DNA from: Verrucomicrobiales bacterium
GTDB taxonomy: Bacteria > Verrucomicrobiota > Verrucomicrobiia > Limisphaerales > CANJXF01
Assembly: GCA_947478865.1 (NCBI GenBank)
Contig: CANJXF010000028.1
Location: 1-51,838, forward strand
Length of the DNA: 51,838 nucleotides
Reading direction: 5' to 3'
Both the position numbers and the translations under genes were made by a program. Numbering within the stretch: position 1 is the stretch's first letter; each line of letters begins with the position of its first letter. Shown piece by piece: positions 7,553 through 16,103 of the stretch. The notes under the pieces are model-generated. The model was not told the DNA's origin, searched no databases, and worked only from the letters and a program-made list of their open reading frames with translations.

Positions 7553-9178
7553 ATGAAACCTGAAGTCGAAATCTACGATACGACCCTGCGCGATGGCAGC
7601 CAGGGTGAAGGCATCAATTTTTCGGTCGCGGACAAGCTCCGGATCGCCGAAAGACTCGATTCTTTTGGGGTTCATTATATTGAAGGCGGCTGGCCGGGAT
7701 CCAATCCCAAGGACATCGAATTTTTTGCGCAGGCCAAAAAGAAAAAATTCAAGAACGCCAGGCTGGCGGCGTTCGGCTCCACGCGGCGCAAGGGCGTAAC
7801 GGTGGAATGCGACGATCAGGTTCGCCTCCTGATCGAGGCGGCCACGCCGGTCGTCACGATCTACGGCAAGACCTCGATGTTGCACGTCAAAGAAGTTTTG
7901 CGCTGCATGCCGGAGGAAAACCTGGCGATGATCGCCGACACCGTGCGCTTCCTGAAAGAGAACGGGAAGTTCGTGATCTACGACGCGGAACATTGTTTTG
8001 ACGGTTATAAACTGGATCCCGCCTACGCCATCGCCACCTGGCAGGCGGCTGAGAAAGCCGGGGCCGACTTCGTGGTCCTCTGCGATACCAACGGAGGCTG
8101 TCTGCCTCGAGAGATAGCGGAGATCACGGCCGTGGCGAAAAGTAAGCTGAAGTGCAAAGTCGGCATCCATACCCACGACGACATCGGGCTTGGCGTCGCG
8201 AACGCTCTCGCCGCGTTGGAGGTCGGCGCGGTTCATGTGCAAGGGACCGTTAACGGTTACGGCGAGCGAACCGGCAATTGTAATTTAATCAGCGTCATCC
8301 CGTGCGTCGCGCTCAAGATGAAGAAGCGCTGCGTCCCGACGGCTTCGCTGCGGAAACTGAAAGAGCTTTCCCAGTTCGTCGATGAGATTGCCAACATCCG
8401 GCACAATCCACGTTTGCCATGGGTGGGCTCCGCGGCCTTTTCCCACAAGGGTGGAACTCACGTGAACGCCGTCCAAAAACTTGCGGCCAGCTACGAGCAT
8501 ATCGAGCCGCAGCTGGTTGGAAACGAGCGAACGGTTCTCGTCAGCGATTTGTCAGGGCGCAGCAACATCGTGATGAAGGCGCAGGAACTTGGTTTCAAGA
8601 TTGCCAACGACACGCCCGAGCTGAAAAACATTTTGTCGCGCATCAAAGAGCTGGAGCACGCCGGTTACGAATTTGAAGCCGCGGAAGGCTCTCTCGCCTT
8701 GCTCATCCGCCGTCGATTGAAAAACGAGAAGCCGCCGTTTGTCGTCGAGACCTATCACGTTTCCATGCGTCGCGACGGTGCGATCCAAAAGGGATCGGAA
8801 GGCAAATCGATCTGCGAAGCAACCGTGCGAGTGCGCGTTGGAGATGAAGTGGCCCATCGCGTCGCGGAAGGCGATGGTCCGGTCAACGCGCTGGATTCCG
8901 CCTTGCGCTTGGCTCTTGGCAAGTTTTTTCCAAAGCTCAAGAAGGTTCAGCTCACCGATTACAAGGTCCGCATTCTCGATGGAGAAAAAATCGTGCCGGT
9001 GAGCATTCCGGGAACGGATGCCCATAGCGGCACGGCTTCGAAGACGCGGGTCTTGATTGAATCGACCGATGGCAAAGACGAATGGGGCACCGTGGGCGTG
9101 AGCACAAATATCATCGAAGCCAGCTTGCAGGCTTTGGTGGATAGTCTTGAATACGGACTATTAAAGAATGTTCGGTGA
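7553..9178 (+). CDS. cimA: (R)-citramalate synthase
   Basis: 541 residues of the TIGR00977 citramalate synthase/LeuA-type family. It condenses pyruvate and acetyl-CoA to citramalate, opening the threonine-independent route to isoleucine. The catalytic HMGL-like barrel begins EIYDTTLRDGSQGEGINF, with the metal-binding TTLRDG motif, then HYIEGGWPGSNPKD, FVVLCDTNGGCLP, and the metal histidines in IHTHDDIGLGVANALAA. KGGTHVNAVQK and VLVSDLSGRSN are typical of citramalate/isopropylmalate synthases. The C-terminal ~150 residues (SICEATVRVRVGDEVAHRVA, GPVNALDSALR) are the LeuA regulatory domain. The start at 7553 removes 20 poorly conserved upstream residues and follows GGCGGGAC. 2-isopropylmalate synthase is less likely because of the EGGWPGSNP signature. 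Confidence 0.93.
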   Translation: MKPEVEIYDTTLRDGSQGEGINFSVADKLRIAERLDSFGVHYIEGGWPGSNPKDIEFFAQAKKKKFKNARLAAFGSTRRKGVTVECDDQVRLLIEAATPVVTIYGKTSMLHVKEVLRCMPEENLAMIADTVRFLKENGKFVIYDAEHCFDGYKLDPAYAIATWQAAEKAGADFVVLCDTNGGCLPREIAEITAVAKSKLKCKVGIHTHDDIGLGVANALAALEVGAVHVQGTVNGYGERTGNCNLISVIPCVALKMKKRCVPTASLRKLKELSQFVDEIANIRHNPRLPWVGSAAFSHKGGTHVNAVQKLAASYEHIEPQLVGNERTVLVSDLSGRSNIVMKAQELGFKIANDTPELKNILSRIKELEHAGYEFEAAEGSLALLIRRRLKNEKPPFVVETYHVSMRRDGAIQKGSEGKSICEATVRVRVGDEVAHRVAEGDGPVNALDSALRLALGKFFPKLKKVQLTDYKVRILDGEKIVPVSIPGTDAHSGTASKTRVLIESTDGKDEWGTVGVSTNIIEASLQALVDSLEYGLLKNVR

Positions 9179-9228
9179 AGCGGCTTTGGCTCGTGTAGAC
9201 GCGGCGGAGCCGATGAATCGGACGCAGC

Positions 9229-9612
9229 TTGGTCCAAGCAATCTTAAGAATGAGTATGCCCATAGCGGCGTCGGGCGACACGGTGGTGGTCGGGGCAGTG
9301 CAAGAGTCCAGCAACGCCACCGGGGTGAACGGCAACCAAAGCGACAACAGCGTCCCAGGCTCCGGCGCCGCCTACATCTTCACCGGCTTGGGGCATGGCC
9401 CATCGCTCGGCCTCGCGCCGGACGGCAGCAACGGTTACTTTCTTCGCTTCACCGGCGCGCCGGATGTCCGCTACCGTTTGCAGCGCGCCCCCAGCGTGAC
9501 CGGCCCGTGGTCCACCCTCGCCACGAACACCGCGCCCGCCTCCGGCCTCATCGAATATCACGAAACCACCCCGCCCCCCGGCGCCGCCTTCTACCGCACC
9601 GCCCAGCCGTGA
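9229..9612 (+). pseudogene. 3' remnant of an FG-GAP repeat secreted protein
   Basis: The frame contains SGDTVVVGAVQESSNATGVN and SGAAYIFTGLGHGPS, the wording of FG-GAP/beta-propeller repeats in verrucomicrobial surface proteins, followed by a C-terminal module LRFTGAPDVRYRLQRAPSVT and PPGAAFYRTAQP. Such proteins normally have many repeats and a signal peptide. Here only part of one repeat remains, and the upstream 50 bases after cimA have no signal sequence. I read it as the decayed end of a larger gene. A short expressed protein starting at 9229 or 9250 cannot be excluded. Confidence 0.6.
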
Positions 9613-9727
9613 GAATCTGGTTGCAGGACATAGCGGGGCTTGCGAGAGGTCGCCGGAACTGCAGATTCGATTTAACGAAAGAACTTGTGTTGCTGCGCTA
9701 CCACAGCCAATTAAACCTGTGCCCCTA

Positions 9728-10636
9728 ATGTCCAAGCGGCAAAGACTGTTCCTCCTCCTGGTCTGCGCCCTGGTGGCGGGCGTGGCCCTTATGCTTCTGA
9801 GCCGCACCCACGAACCGTCCTACAATGGCCGGTCCCTAAGCGATTGGCTGGTGGGCCTCACCAACTACCATGGGGACGATGACACGGACCAGGCCGCCGA
9901 GGCGATTCGCCAAATTGGCACCAACGCCATCCCATACTTGGTGCAATACAGTCATTACACACCTTGGCCTTTGCGGGTGAAAGCGGCGGAGGGCATAGCG
10001 GCGTTGGGCAAGCGGGTGGGGCGTGGTTGGCGGTTGCGAGGGAGCCGAAGCGAAGCCCGCGCGCAGGGTGCCTTCGATGCGCTGGCAATCCTTGGACCCG
10101 CCGCCGTGGTAACCATACCGGACCTGACGCAGTTGGCGGCGGACACTGGAGATTTGGGTCGTGCCAGCCAAGCTATAGCGACCTTGGGCTACATGGGTGC
10201 TCAGGCGCTGTCGCCGCTCATGGCCATTCTGACCAACCAACAAGCGCGACTGCGGCCTCAGGCGGCCATGAGCCTCTCCCAGCTCGGCACCAAGGCGCGC
10301 CCGGCGGTGACCATCCTCATCGAGTACCTGCGCGATCCCAAAGAGGATTTGGCAGCGTTGTCCGCAATGTCGTTGGGCAAAATGCGTCAAGAACCCAGCC
10401 GCGTTGTTCCGGCCTTGATTACCGCGCTGCAGGATCCCCGCCCCCGAGTCCGGCACTATGCGGCGGAAGCACTCGGCCAATTTGGCGACCAGGCTGCCTC
10501 CGCGGTGCCGGCGCTGGTCAAGCTCCTTAACGACCCGGATGAAGGGCCGCGCCAGGGGGCGACCAATGCCTTGCGCAGTATCGCGCCCGAGTTGTTCACC
10601 AACGCTCCGGCGTCTAAGCGAAAGGTAACGAACTGA
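9728..10636 (+). CDS. membrane-anchored HEAT-repeat protein
   Basis: 302 residues from ATG 9728 (an in-frame GTG lies at 9719). An N-terminal anchor, RLFLLLVCALVAGVALMLL (about 4-24), is followed by EPSYNGRSLSDWL, an opening seen in many Verrucomicrobiota HEAT proteins, then five to six helical repeats such as IPYLVQYSHYTPWPLRVKAA, ALSPLMAILTNQQARLRPQA, AVTILIEYLRDPKEDLAALS, VVPALITALQDPRPRVRHYA and AVPALVKLLNDPDEGPRQGA. HEAT arrays bind other proteins, so this is probably an extracytoplasmic scaffold; no partner is evident. It leads a run of four membrane or secreted proteins on the same strand up to valS. Confidence 0.8.
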   Translation: MSKRQRLFLLLVCALVAGVALMLLSRTHEPSYNGRSLSDWLVGLTNYHGDDDTDQAAEAIRQIGTNAIPYLVQYSHYTPWPLRVKAAEGIAALGKRVGRGWRLRGSRSEARAQGAFDALAILGPAAVVTIPDLTQLAADTGDLGRASQAIATLGYMGAQALSPLMAILTNQQARLRPQAAMSLSQLGTKARPAVTILIEYLRDPKEDLAALSAMSLGKMRQEPSRVVPALITALQDPRPRVRHYAAEALGQFGDQAASAVPALVKLLNDPDEGPRQGATNALRSIAPELFTNAPASKRKVTN

Positions 10637-10852
10637 ATCCTAGGCCACGGTCCGGTGACCTCGTAAGCCTCGCCGTTGGGACCGAATACACCAGTCATTA
10701 TTCGTGGGTCTTCGTGTCCATTCGTGGTTGAACTGTTTTTCTCCGGCTAATGCGAGCAGGTCGGGTGGAAAAATGCATTGGAAGATTGTTTCCAAGCGGG
10801 TAATCGGGAAACATCTATCTGCCATCAGCGAAAATTGGTGAAGCACACTGGT

Positions 10853-11449
10853 ATGAACCCTACATTCCTTGGCCTGTTAATGCGGCGATTTTTCGTCGGC
10901 CTGTTCTCGATGTGCGTGCTGACTATGTGGGCGCGCAGCGCATCCGCGGCTGCCGACACGAATGAAGTCACTGCAGCTTCCATCCTCAAAGACTTGGCTT
11001 CGGACGAAAATTACACGGGGCAGATCGCAACGCTCCTCGCCTTCGAAGCCAGAGAGGATGACCGGCCGTGGTATGTGGATCACGCGCTGCTGGTGTTGCA
11101 ATTGCCCAAAGGCAAATGGGTTCTGGCGCATGCCGTCCGAAATCCGAAGTTCCCGAAAGGTCAAAAACGCGTCTCCCGTTCCACCGAATGGAGGCTTCAC
11201 CACGTTGAAGATGCGCCGTTTGTTGGGGATCGCCATTTTGACCATCGCCCGAGCCGCAAGGAAGTGGACCAATTCCTCACGGACAACGAATGGCAGTTCG
11301 AGAGCGACATCCCGATGCGCGTCGTCCGACAAGTGGTGAACGAAGAGACGTGGCAAAAGGTGCTGGGCTACAAGCCGATCATTCAAGCCCCGAAGCGACG
11401 TGGCGCGGCGCTCCCCGCCATCCTCCATCATGCTGCCGCGATTTCGTAA
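10853..11449 (+). CDS. secreted hypothetical protein
   Basis: 198 residues from ATG 10853. The hydrophobic LLMRRFFVGLFSMCVLTMWA then RSASAAAD is a clear signal peptide; ATG at 10880 (MRRFF) is an alternative start. The mature part is unrecognised; it contains RPWYVDHALLVLQLPKGKWV and TEWRLHHVEDAPFVGDRHFD. Its last 20 bases overlap the start of the next HEAT protein, so the two are translationally linked. Between the preceding HEAT gene and this one (10637-10852) there is no gene; that gap contains a TTCGTG-rich stretch. Confidence 0.65.
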   Translation: MNPTFLGLLMRRFFVGLFSMCVLTMWARSASAAADTNEVTAASILKDLASDENYTGQIATLLAFEAREDDRPWYVDHALLVLQLPKGKWVLAHAVRNPKFPKGQKRVSRSTEWRLHHVEDAPFVGDRHFDHRPSRKEVDQFLTDNEWQFESDIPMRVVRQVVNEETWQKVLGYKPIIQAPKRRGAALPAILHHAAAIS

Positions 11450-12416
11450 GCGCCAAAACACAAGCATTCAGCCTGTCTTGGTCAGGTTGAAACGGCAAAA
11501 ACTTCTCCGCCTGATCGGAGTGGTGCTGCTCGTTGCCGCAGGGTTTACCCGGCTGCTCCATGAGCGCCAATTAGCGCGGGAACGGAGGCATTATGAAGGT
11601 CATTCCATAGTCGAGTGGGTGGAGCTGGCGCTCGCGGGCCATTTCGCTGATCCTGACCTGGATGCCACTCGCATGGTTTCGCGTATTGGCGCTCCCGCCG
11701 TGCCATATCTGGTGGACTTTTTGGATAGCCTGCGCGAAAACCGAATTCATGAGCGGCTGGTTCGTTGGCAAATTGAGTTCCTGCCGGCGTGGTGCCGGTG
11801 GTATGAATTGCACCCCGACGTGTCCGGTGACGTGGTGGCGGCGACGCGCCTCTTGACCGGCATGGGGGAAGCCGCGCGATCGGCCGTGCCGGCGATTATT
11901 CGGAATGCTGACCTGGTTCATTACTGGGCGTATATCGACATCCTCGACGACCTGGCGGAACTGGGGCCGGTGGCCAGGGCAGCCGTTCCCTGGTTGACCC
12001 AGCTTGCGGAAAAGGGTGACGTCAGTGCGGCGTGGGCGCTGTCGCTCATTATCCCCGGCGATGACACGTTCACGCGCGTGGTTATCCGGGCGATTCAGGT
12101 GCAAAGGAAACCATCCGCCGCGAACCGGGAACTGTTTTGGGTGCGGGAGGATACCGAGTTGAATCTTAAGCTCGTGCCCCTCCTGGCGGAAGTGGTGGGC
12201 GATGCCAGTGTGGCGGAAGACGAAAGGACGAGCGCCGCTGGCCACCTCGGTAACCGGGGAAGGGACGCCCTGCCGGCATTGCCTTTGATGCGGGTGGCCG
12301 CCTCCCAGACCGGTTCCGTTGCACTGCGGGAAGCAATCACCAAAGCCATCGCGGCGATTGAAGAGGTTGAAGCGGCGGCCCGCACCAATGCGCCGATGGC
12401 TGTGGAACCGAAATAA
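11430..12416 (+). CDS. membrane-anchored HEAT-like protein
   Basis: 328 residues from ATG 11430, overlapping the previous stop by 20 bases. A basic N-terminus precedes LLRLIGVVLLVAAGFTRLL (about 25-43), then HYEGHSIVEWVELAL, equivalent to the NGRSLSDWL opening of the HEAT protein at 9728. Repeats include AVPYLVDFLDSLRENRIHER, SAVPAIIRNADLVHYWAYID, AAVPWLTQLAEKGDVSAAWA and LNLKLVPLLAEVVGDASVAE. The two HEAT proteins are divergent paralogues. The C-terminus ends in an Ala-rich helix. Probably an inner-membrane-anchored periplasmic scaffold; function unknown. Confidence 0.75.
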   Translation: MLPRFRKRQNTSIQPVLVRLKRQKLLRLIGVVLLVAAGFTRLLHERQLARERRHYEGHSIVEWVELALAGHFADPDLDATRMVSRIGAPAVPYLVDFLDSLRENRIHERLVRWQIEFLPAWCRWYELHPDVSGDVVAATRLLTGMGEAARSAVPAIIRNADLVHYWAYIDILDDLAELGPVARAAVPWLTQLAEKGDVSAAWALSLIIPGDDTFTRVVIRAIQVQRKPSAANRELFWVREDTELNLKLVPLLAEVVGDASVAEDERTSAAGHLGNRGRDALPALPLMRVAASQTGSVALREAITKAIAAIEEVEAAARTNAPMAVEPK

Positions 12417-12426
12417 AACCCGACTC

Positions 12427-12951
12427 ATGCGAACACCAACCGCGAAGCGGATTCTCCTTTTGATTGTGACCGTGACGGTCTTACTGGGCCTGGTTGCCTG
12501 GATCATGCATCAACCGAGCTTGTCGGTGACGGTGCTCAACCCGAAGTTTCGCCTGCTCAACGCAAAGCTTTCCCATGGCACTAAGCATGAGCTCGCCAAG
12601 GACAGCTGGACGGTCACCCAGTGGTCAAAACTGCTCCACTTGGTGGATGCCAGGGTTGTTGTTCCGATTCAGTTACCCCCAATGCCCGAGAACAGTTACG
12701 CCCTCGCGGTCCGATTTACCGGGGACTTCGCGCCGAATGCATTGAGCGGCGTAAAGGCGGAACTGGTGGAGGCTTCAGGAACGGTCACCCTGCTTTGGAG
12801 CCCAGCCGGCTACGTCTCTGGAAAAAACATCCTGAGCGAGTATGGGCGGATCTGGCTGTTGGAATCTCCGCCCACGAATTCTGTCACCATTCGACTCCGT
12901 CCGGGAATCGGCCAGGCGTCTTTGGTGGAGTTTCGAATCCGGAGCGACTGA
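12427..12951 (+). CDS. membrane-anchored hypothetical protein
   Basis: 174 residues from ATG 12427, ten bases after the preceding stop, so it is part of the same operon. One N-terminal membrane segment, ILLLIVTVTVLLGLVAWIM (about 9-28), is followed by a ~145-residue extracytoplasmic domain that looks all-beta (YALAVRFTGDFAPNALSGVK, TVTLLWSPAGYVSGKN, SVTIRLRPGIGQASLVEFRI). I recognise no family. It may work with the adjacent HEAT proteins. An open frame extends upstream to 12319 but would overlap the previous gene by about 100 bases. Confidence 0.65.
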   Translation: MRTPTAKRILLLIVTVTVLLGLVAWIMHQPSLSVTVLNPKFRLLNAKLSHGTKHELAKDSWTVTQWSKLLHLVDARVVVPIQLPPMPENSYALAVRFTGDFAPNALSGVKAELVEASGTVTLLWSPAGYVSGKNILSEYGRIWLLESPPTNSVTIRLRPGIGQASLVEFRIRSD

Positions 12952-13017
12952 GGCAAGCGTGCGAACGGATTTGGTTTATTGCACCGCGCGCGAATCGTCT
13001 GCTACTGTTCGCGCCGC

Positions 13018-16000
13018 ATGTCCGAAATTCCTAAAGCCTACGAACCGCAAGCCGTCGAAGAGAAGTGGTATCAATTCTGGCTCGACCAGAAATGTTTTGT
13101 CGCCAATCCCGAGTCGCCGAAACCGAAATATTCCATCGTCATTCCGCCGCCGAATGTCACCGGCATGCTTCACATGGGGCACGTGCTCAACAACACCATC
13201 CAGGACATTCTCAGCCGCAAAGCGCGCATGGACGGCAAGGAAGTTCTCTGGCTGCCCGGCACCGATCACGCGGGCATTGCGACGCAAGTGCAGGTTGAAA
13301 AGGCGCTGAAAAAAGAAGAGCGCAAAACCAAATACGATCTCGGCCGCGAAGAATTTTTGAAACGCGTCTGGACGTGGAAAGAAAAACACGGCGGCATCAT
13401 CATCAATCAGCTCAAGAAACTCGGCTGCTCCTGTGATTGGACGCGCGAACGTTTCACGATGGACCCGGAATATTCCCGCTGCGTCCAAAAAGTTTTTGTC
13501 GAGCTTTACAAAAAGGGCCTCATCTATCGCGGCAAACGAATGGTGAATTGGTGTCCCGTTTCGCAAACCGCCCTCAGCGATGAAGAAGTCGAAATGAAAC
13601 CGCAAAAAGGTTTCATGTATCACTTCAAAGTTCAGGTCGCTGAGGAGCCGAACACCTGGCTCACCATTGCCACCACACGCCCGGAAACGATTCCCGGCGA
13701 CACCGCTGTGGCCGTGAATCCGAAGGACCCGCGTTACGCGCATCTCATCGGCAAACATATTATTCGCCCGCTGCCGATTCAGCTTCCGCACGAGCAAAAG
13801 CTCATTCCGATCATCGGCGATGAACACGTCGATTTTGAATTCGGCACCGGCGTGCTCAAGGTGACGCCCGCGCACGACAAGGCTGACTTCGAGATTGGCC
13901 AACGCCATAAACTTCCGGTCATAGACATCATGAATCCGAACGGCACGATGAACACCTTAACAGGTGAGCCACTGGCCGGACTCGACCGGTTTGAAGCTCG
14001 AAAAGTTGCCGTCGATTTGTTGCGCGAACAGAACGTGCTCGTTGAAGAAAAGCCTTACGAAAATAACGTCGGTTACAGTCAACGCGCCGATGTGCCGATT
14101 GAACCGCGCCTGAGCGAACAATGGTTTTTAAAATATCCCGCCGTGCCGGAATCGAAAGCGTGTGTGCAACAATCCGATGGGAGCGCACCCGCCCCGGGTG
14201 CAGTTGTCCGCGCCCTCGCGGGCAACACAGAGCGCGTGACGAGTTCTAGCGATTTCGATTTATCCACGTCATCGAATGTGACGGACGAGGCGTCCGTCAC
14301 TGCACGCGAGACGCGTGCGCTCCCCAAAATGCAGTTCCATCCGCAGCGGTGGGCGAAAGTTTACGATCATTGGCTGACGAACATTCAGGACTGGTGCATC
14401 AGCCGCCAGCTTTGGTGGGGGCATCGGATTCCGGTGTGGACGTTGAGTGTGCGAAGGAATGGAGTTGAGCAGGTGAAGTTGGACGGTCTCCGCGCCGCTT
14501 TGGCTTTTGAATATAAAAATAAAGAAAACAAAGGTTGGGCAACTGGCGGGTTTCCATTGAAACCGAATGCAACACCGGTCTATTTCCGGTGGTCATATGA
14601 TTCAGGCGAATTTATCCAAGTCAGTGCTGCCACGGATTCGTCGGAGGATGCAAAAATTCTTGAGGCCGCTGGCTTTACCCAAGACCCCGACGTTCTCGAT
14701 ACTTGGTTCAGTTCCTGGCTCTGGCCGTTCGCCACGATGGGCTGGCCGGAAAAAACTCCGACGCTCAAAGCTTTTTATCCAACAACCGATCTCGTCACCG
14801 GGCCGGATATTATTTTCTTCTGGGTCGCGCGCATGATCATGGCGGGCTACGAATACATGGGCGATTTGCCGTTCAAAAATGTTTATTTCACCGGCATCAT
14901 CCGCGACAAACAGGGACGCAAAATGTCGAAGACTCTCGGCAATTCGCCCGACCCGCTCGTGCTCATTTCGCAATATGGCGCGGACGCTTTGCGTTTCGGC
15001 ACGATGCGCAGCGCGCCGCTCGGACAGGACGTTCTCTTCGACGAAAAGGACGTCGAACTCGGCCGCAATTTCTGCAACAAACTTTGGAACGCCTGCCGTT
15101 TTCGCCAGATGCAGGGGAGCGCGCCCGCCTTGGGTGCAAGCGAGGGCGCTGCGCCTGAGCAGTTTGAAATCGAAAGCGAAATCCGCCGCGAACTTCTCAC
15201 CAGCGACGACAAATGGATTTTGCTGAAGCTCGATCAAGCGATTCGCGAAGTCACTGCCGCGCTGGCCGAATACAAATTCAGCGACGCTACCGCCGCGCTC
15301 TACCGGTTTTTCTGGAGCGAATTCTGCGACTGGTACCTCGAAGCGAGCAAAGCCGTTTTCTGGGGAACGGACCATGCGCAAAAGCAGAACACGCTGGCCG
15401 TCGTCGATTTTATTCTCTCGAACGCGCTGCGACTTTTTCATCCGTTCCTGCCGTTCATCACCGAGGAACTCTGGCAAGGCATGGGATTCAGCAAAGATCT
15501 CCCGGCAGAGCAGGGCGGCAACACCATCATGTTCGCGCATTGGCCGAAGCCGCTCGACGACGAATTCAAATCGCATTACGTCCTCGACGAAACCGACGAG
15601 CAATTTGTGAACGTGAAATACGAACTTGTTTCACAGGGGCGCAACCTCCGCCGCGAAGGGAATATCCCATCGAGCAAACGCGTGAAGTTCGTTTTCAAAC
15701 CCTCGGGCGAACTCAAGCCGATCGATGTCGAAGTGATTGGAATTTTGTTGAATGCCGAGGCACTCGAAGTGAATCCAGATTTCGCTCCGAAGAAAGGCAC
15801 GCCGCAAGTTCTCTCGTCGCTCGGCGAACTTTATCTGCCACTTGAAGGATTGATCGACGTCGAGGCTGAAAAAGTGCGCCTGACGAAAGAGCTGGAGAAA
15901 ATCGCCCAGGAAATTGAAAAGGTTCAAGCCAAGTTGAACAACCCGGCTTTCACCGAAAAAGTTCCGCCCGCCGTTTTGGAAGAACACAGAAAACGCCTGG

Positions 16001-16056
16001 GCGAATGGCAGGCGAAGCTCGCGCAGGTGAAGGTGGCGTTGTCTGCTTTGACCTAA
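13018..16056 (+). CDS. valS: valyl-tRNA synthetase with two in-frame repeat insertions
   Basis: 1012 residues, longer than the usual ~880-950. Class I signatures: PPPNVTGMLHMGHVLNN (HIGH-type HMGH at 52-55), NWCPVSQTALSDEEVE, TTRPETIPGDTAVAVNP (editing domain), the Val-specific NIQDWCISRQLWWGHRIPVW, and GRKMSKTLGNSPDP (KMSKS variant KMSKT at 635-639). The C-terminus (VRLTKELEKIAQEIEKVQ) is the Val-tRNA-binding coiled coil. Residues ~388-436 and ~700-712 are extra compared with the family and correspond to DNA hairpin elements, described separately. ATG 13018 is chosen because homologues begin just before YEPQAVEEKWYQFW. There is no obvious Shine-Dalgarno sequence. A strong terminator lies 48 bases after the stop. 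Confidence 0.96.
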   Translation: MSEIPKAYEPQAVEEKWYQFWLDQKCFVANPESPKPKYSIVIPPPNVTGMLHMGHVLNNTIQDILSRKARMDGKEVLWLPGTDHAGIATQVQVEKALKKEERKTKYDLGREEFLKRVWTWKEKHGGIIINQLKKLGCSCDWTRERFTMDPEYSRCVQKVFVELYKKGLIYRGKRMVNWCPVSQTALSDEEVEMKPQKGFMYHFKVQVAEEPNTWLTIATTRPETIPGDTAVAVNPKDPRYAHLIGKHIIRPLPIQLPHEQKLIPIIGDEHVDFEFGTGVLKVTPAHDKADFEIGQRHKLPVIDIMNPNGTMNTLTGEPLAGLDRFEARKVAVDLLREQNVLVEEKPYENNVGYSQRADVPIEPRLSEQWFLKYPAVPESKACVQQSDGSAPAPGAVVRALAGNTERVTSSSDFDLSTSSNVTDEASVTARETRALPKMQFHPQRWAKVYDHWLTNIQDWCISRQLWWGHRIPVWTLSVRRNGVEQVKLDGLRAALAFEYKNKENKGWATGGFPLKPNATPVYFRWSYDSGEFIQVSAATDSSEDAKILEAAGFTQDPDVLDTWFSSWLWPFATMGWPEKTPTLKAFYPTTDLVTGPDIIFFWVARMIMAGYEYMGDLPFKNVYFTGIIRDKQGRKMSKTLGNSPDPLVLISQYGADALRFGTMRSAPLGQDVLFDEKDVELGRNFCNKLWNACRFRQMQGSAPALGASEGAAPEQFEIESEIRRELLTSDDKWILLKLDQAIREVTAALAEYKFSDATAALYRFFWSEFCDWYLEASKAVFWGTDHAQKQNTLAVVDFILSNALRLFHPFLPFITEELWQGMGFSKDLPAEQGGNTIMFAHWPKPLDDEFKSHYVLDETDEQFVNVKYELVSQGRNLRREGNIPSSKRVKFVFKPSGELKPIDVEVIGILLNAEALEVNPDFAPKKGTPQVLSSLGELYLPLEGLIDVEAEKVRLTKELEKIAQEIEKVQAKLNNPAFTEKVPPAVLEEHRKRLGEWQAKLAQVKVALSALT
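14179..14324. repeat. 146-bp hairpin element inserted in frame in valS
   Basis: Bounded by 8-bp terminal inverted repeats, GGGAGCGC (14179-14186) and GCGCTCCC (14317-14324). Inside are four hairpins in symmetric order: GCACCCG ccc CGGGTGC (14185-14201), GTTGTCCGCG ccct CGCGGGCAAC (14203-14226, one G-T pair), a ~50-base AT-richer linker, GTGACGGACG agg CGTCCGTCAC (14278-14300) and GCACGCG aga CGCGTGC (14302-14318). The stretch is read through without stops as valS residues ~388-436, exactly where other ValRS proteins pass directly from WFLKYP.. to FHPQRW. No target-site duplication is obvious. Confidence 0.8.
15115..15153. repeat. shortened relative of the valS hairpin element
   Basis: The first 24 bases match the left end of the 14179 element at 21 of 24 positions: both begin GGGAGCGC and end GGGTGCA. 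Two small hairpins are visible: GCGCCC..GGGTGC and AGCG aggg CGCT. The right part of the element is missing. It is translated as GSAPALGASEGAAPE after the family-conserved NFCNKLWNACRFRQMQ, and valS continues in frame. Confidence 0.65.
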
Positions 16057-16103
16057 TAGGAACCGCCCAGCGCGATTCCAGATTCAGCTCCTGAAAATTT
16101 TGG

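Noticed and set aside
7379-8242. 287-codon minus-strand frame over cimA
   Set aside because: Antisense to the catalytic barrel of cimA.
9168-9728. 186-codon plus-strand frame
   Set aside because: Arg-rich alternate frame over the FG-GAP remnant, whose own frame has recognisable motifs.
11571-12506. 311-codon minus-strand frame over the second HEAT gene
   Set aside because: Antisense shadow; His/Arg-rich and without any domain.
12976-13908. 310-codon minus-strand frame at the start of valS
   Set aside because: Antisense to the HIGH region of valS; no recognisable motif.
14602-15603. 333-codon minus-strand frame inside valS
   Set aside because: Antisense shadow of a clear synthetase; composition follows the codon bias of valS read backwards.
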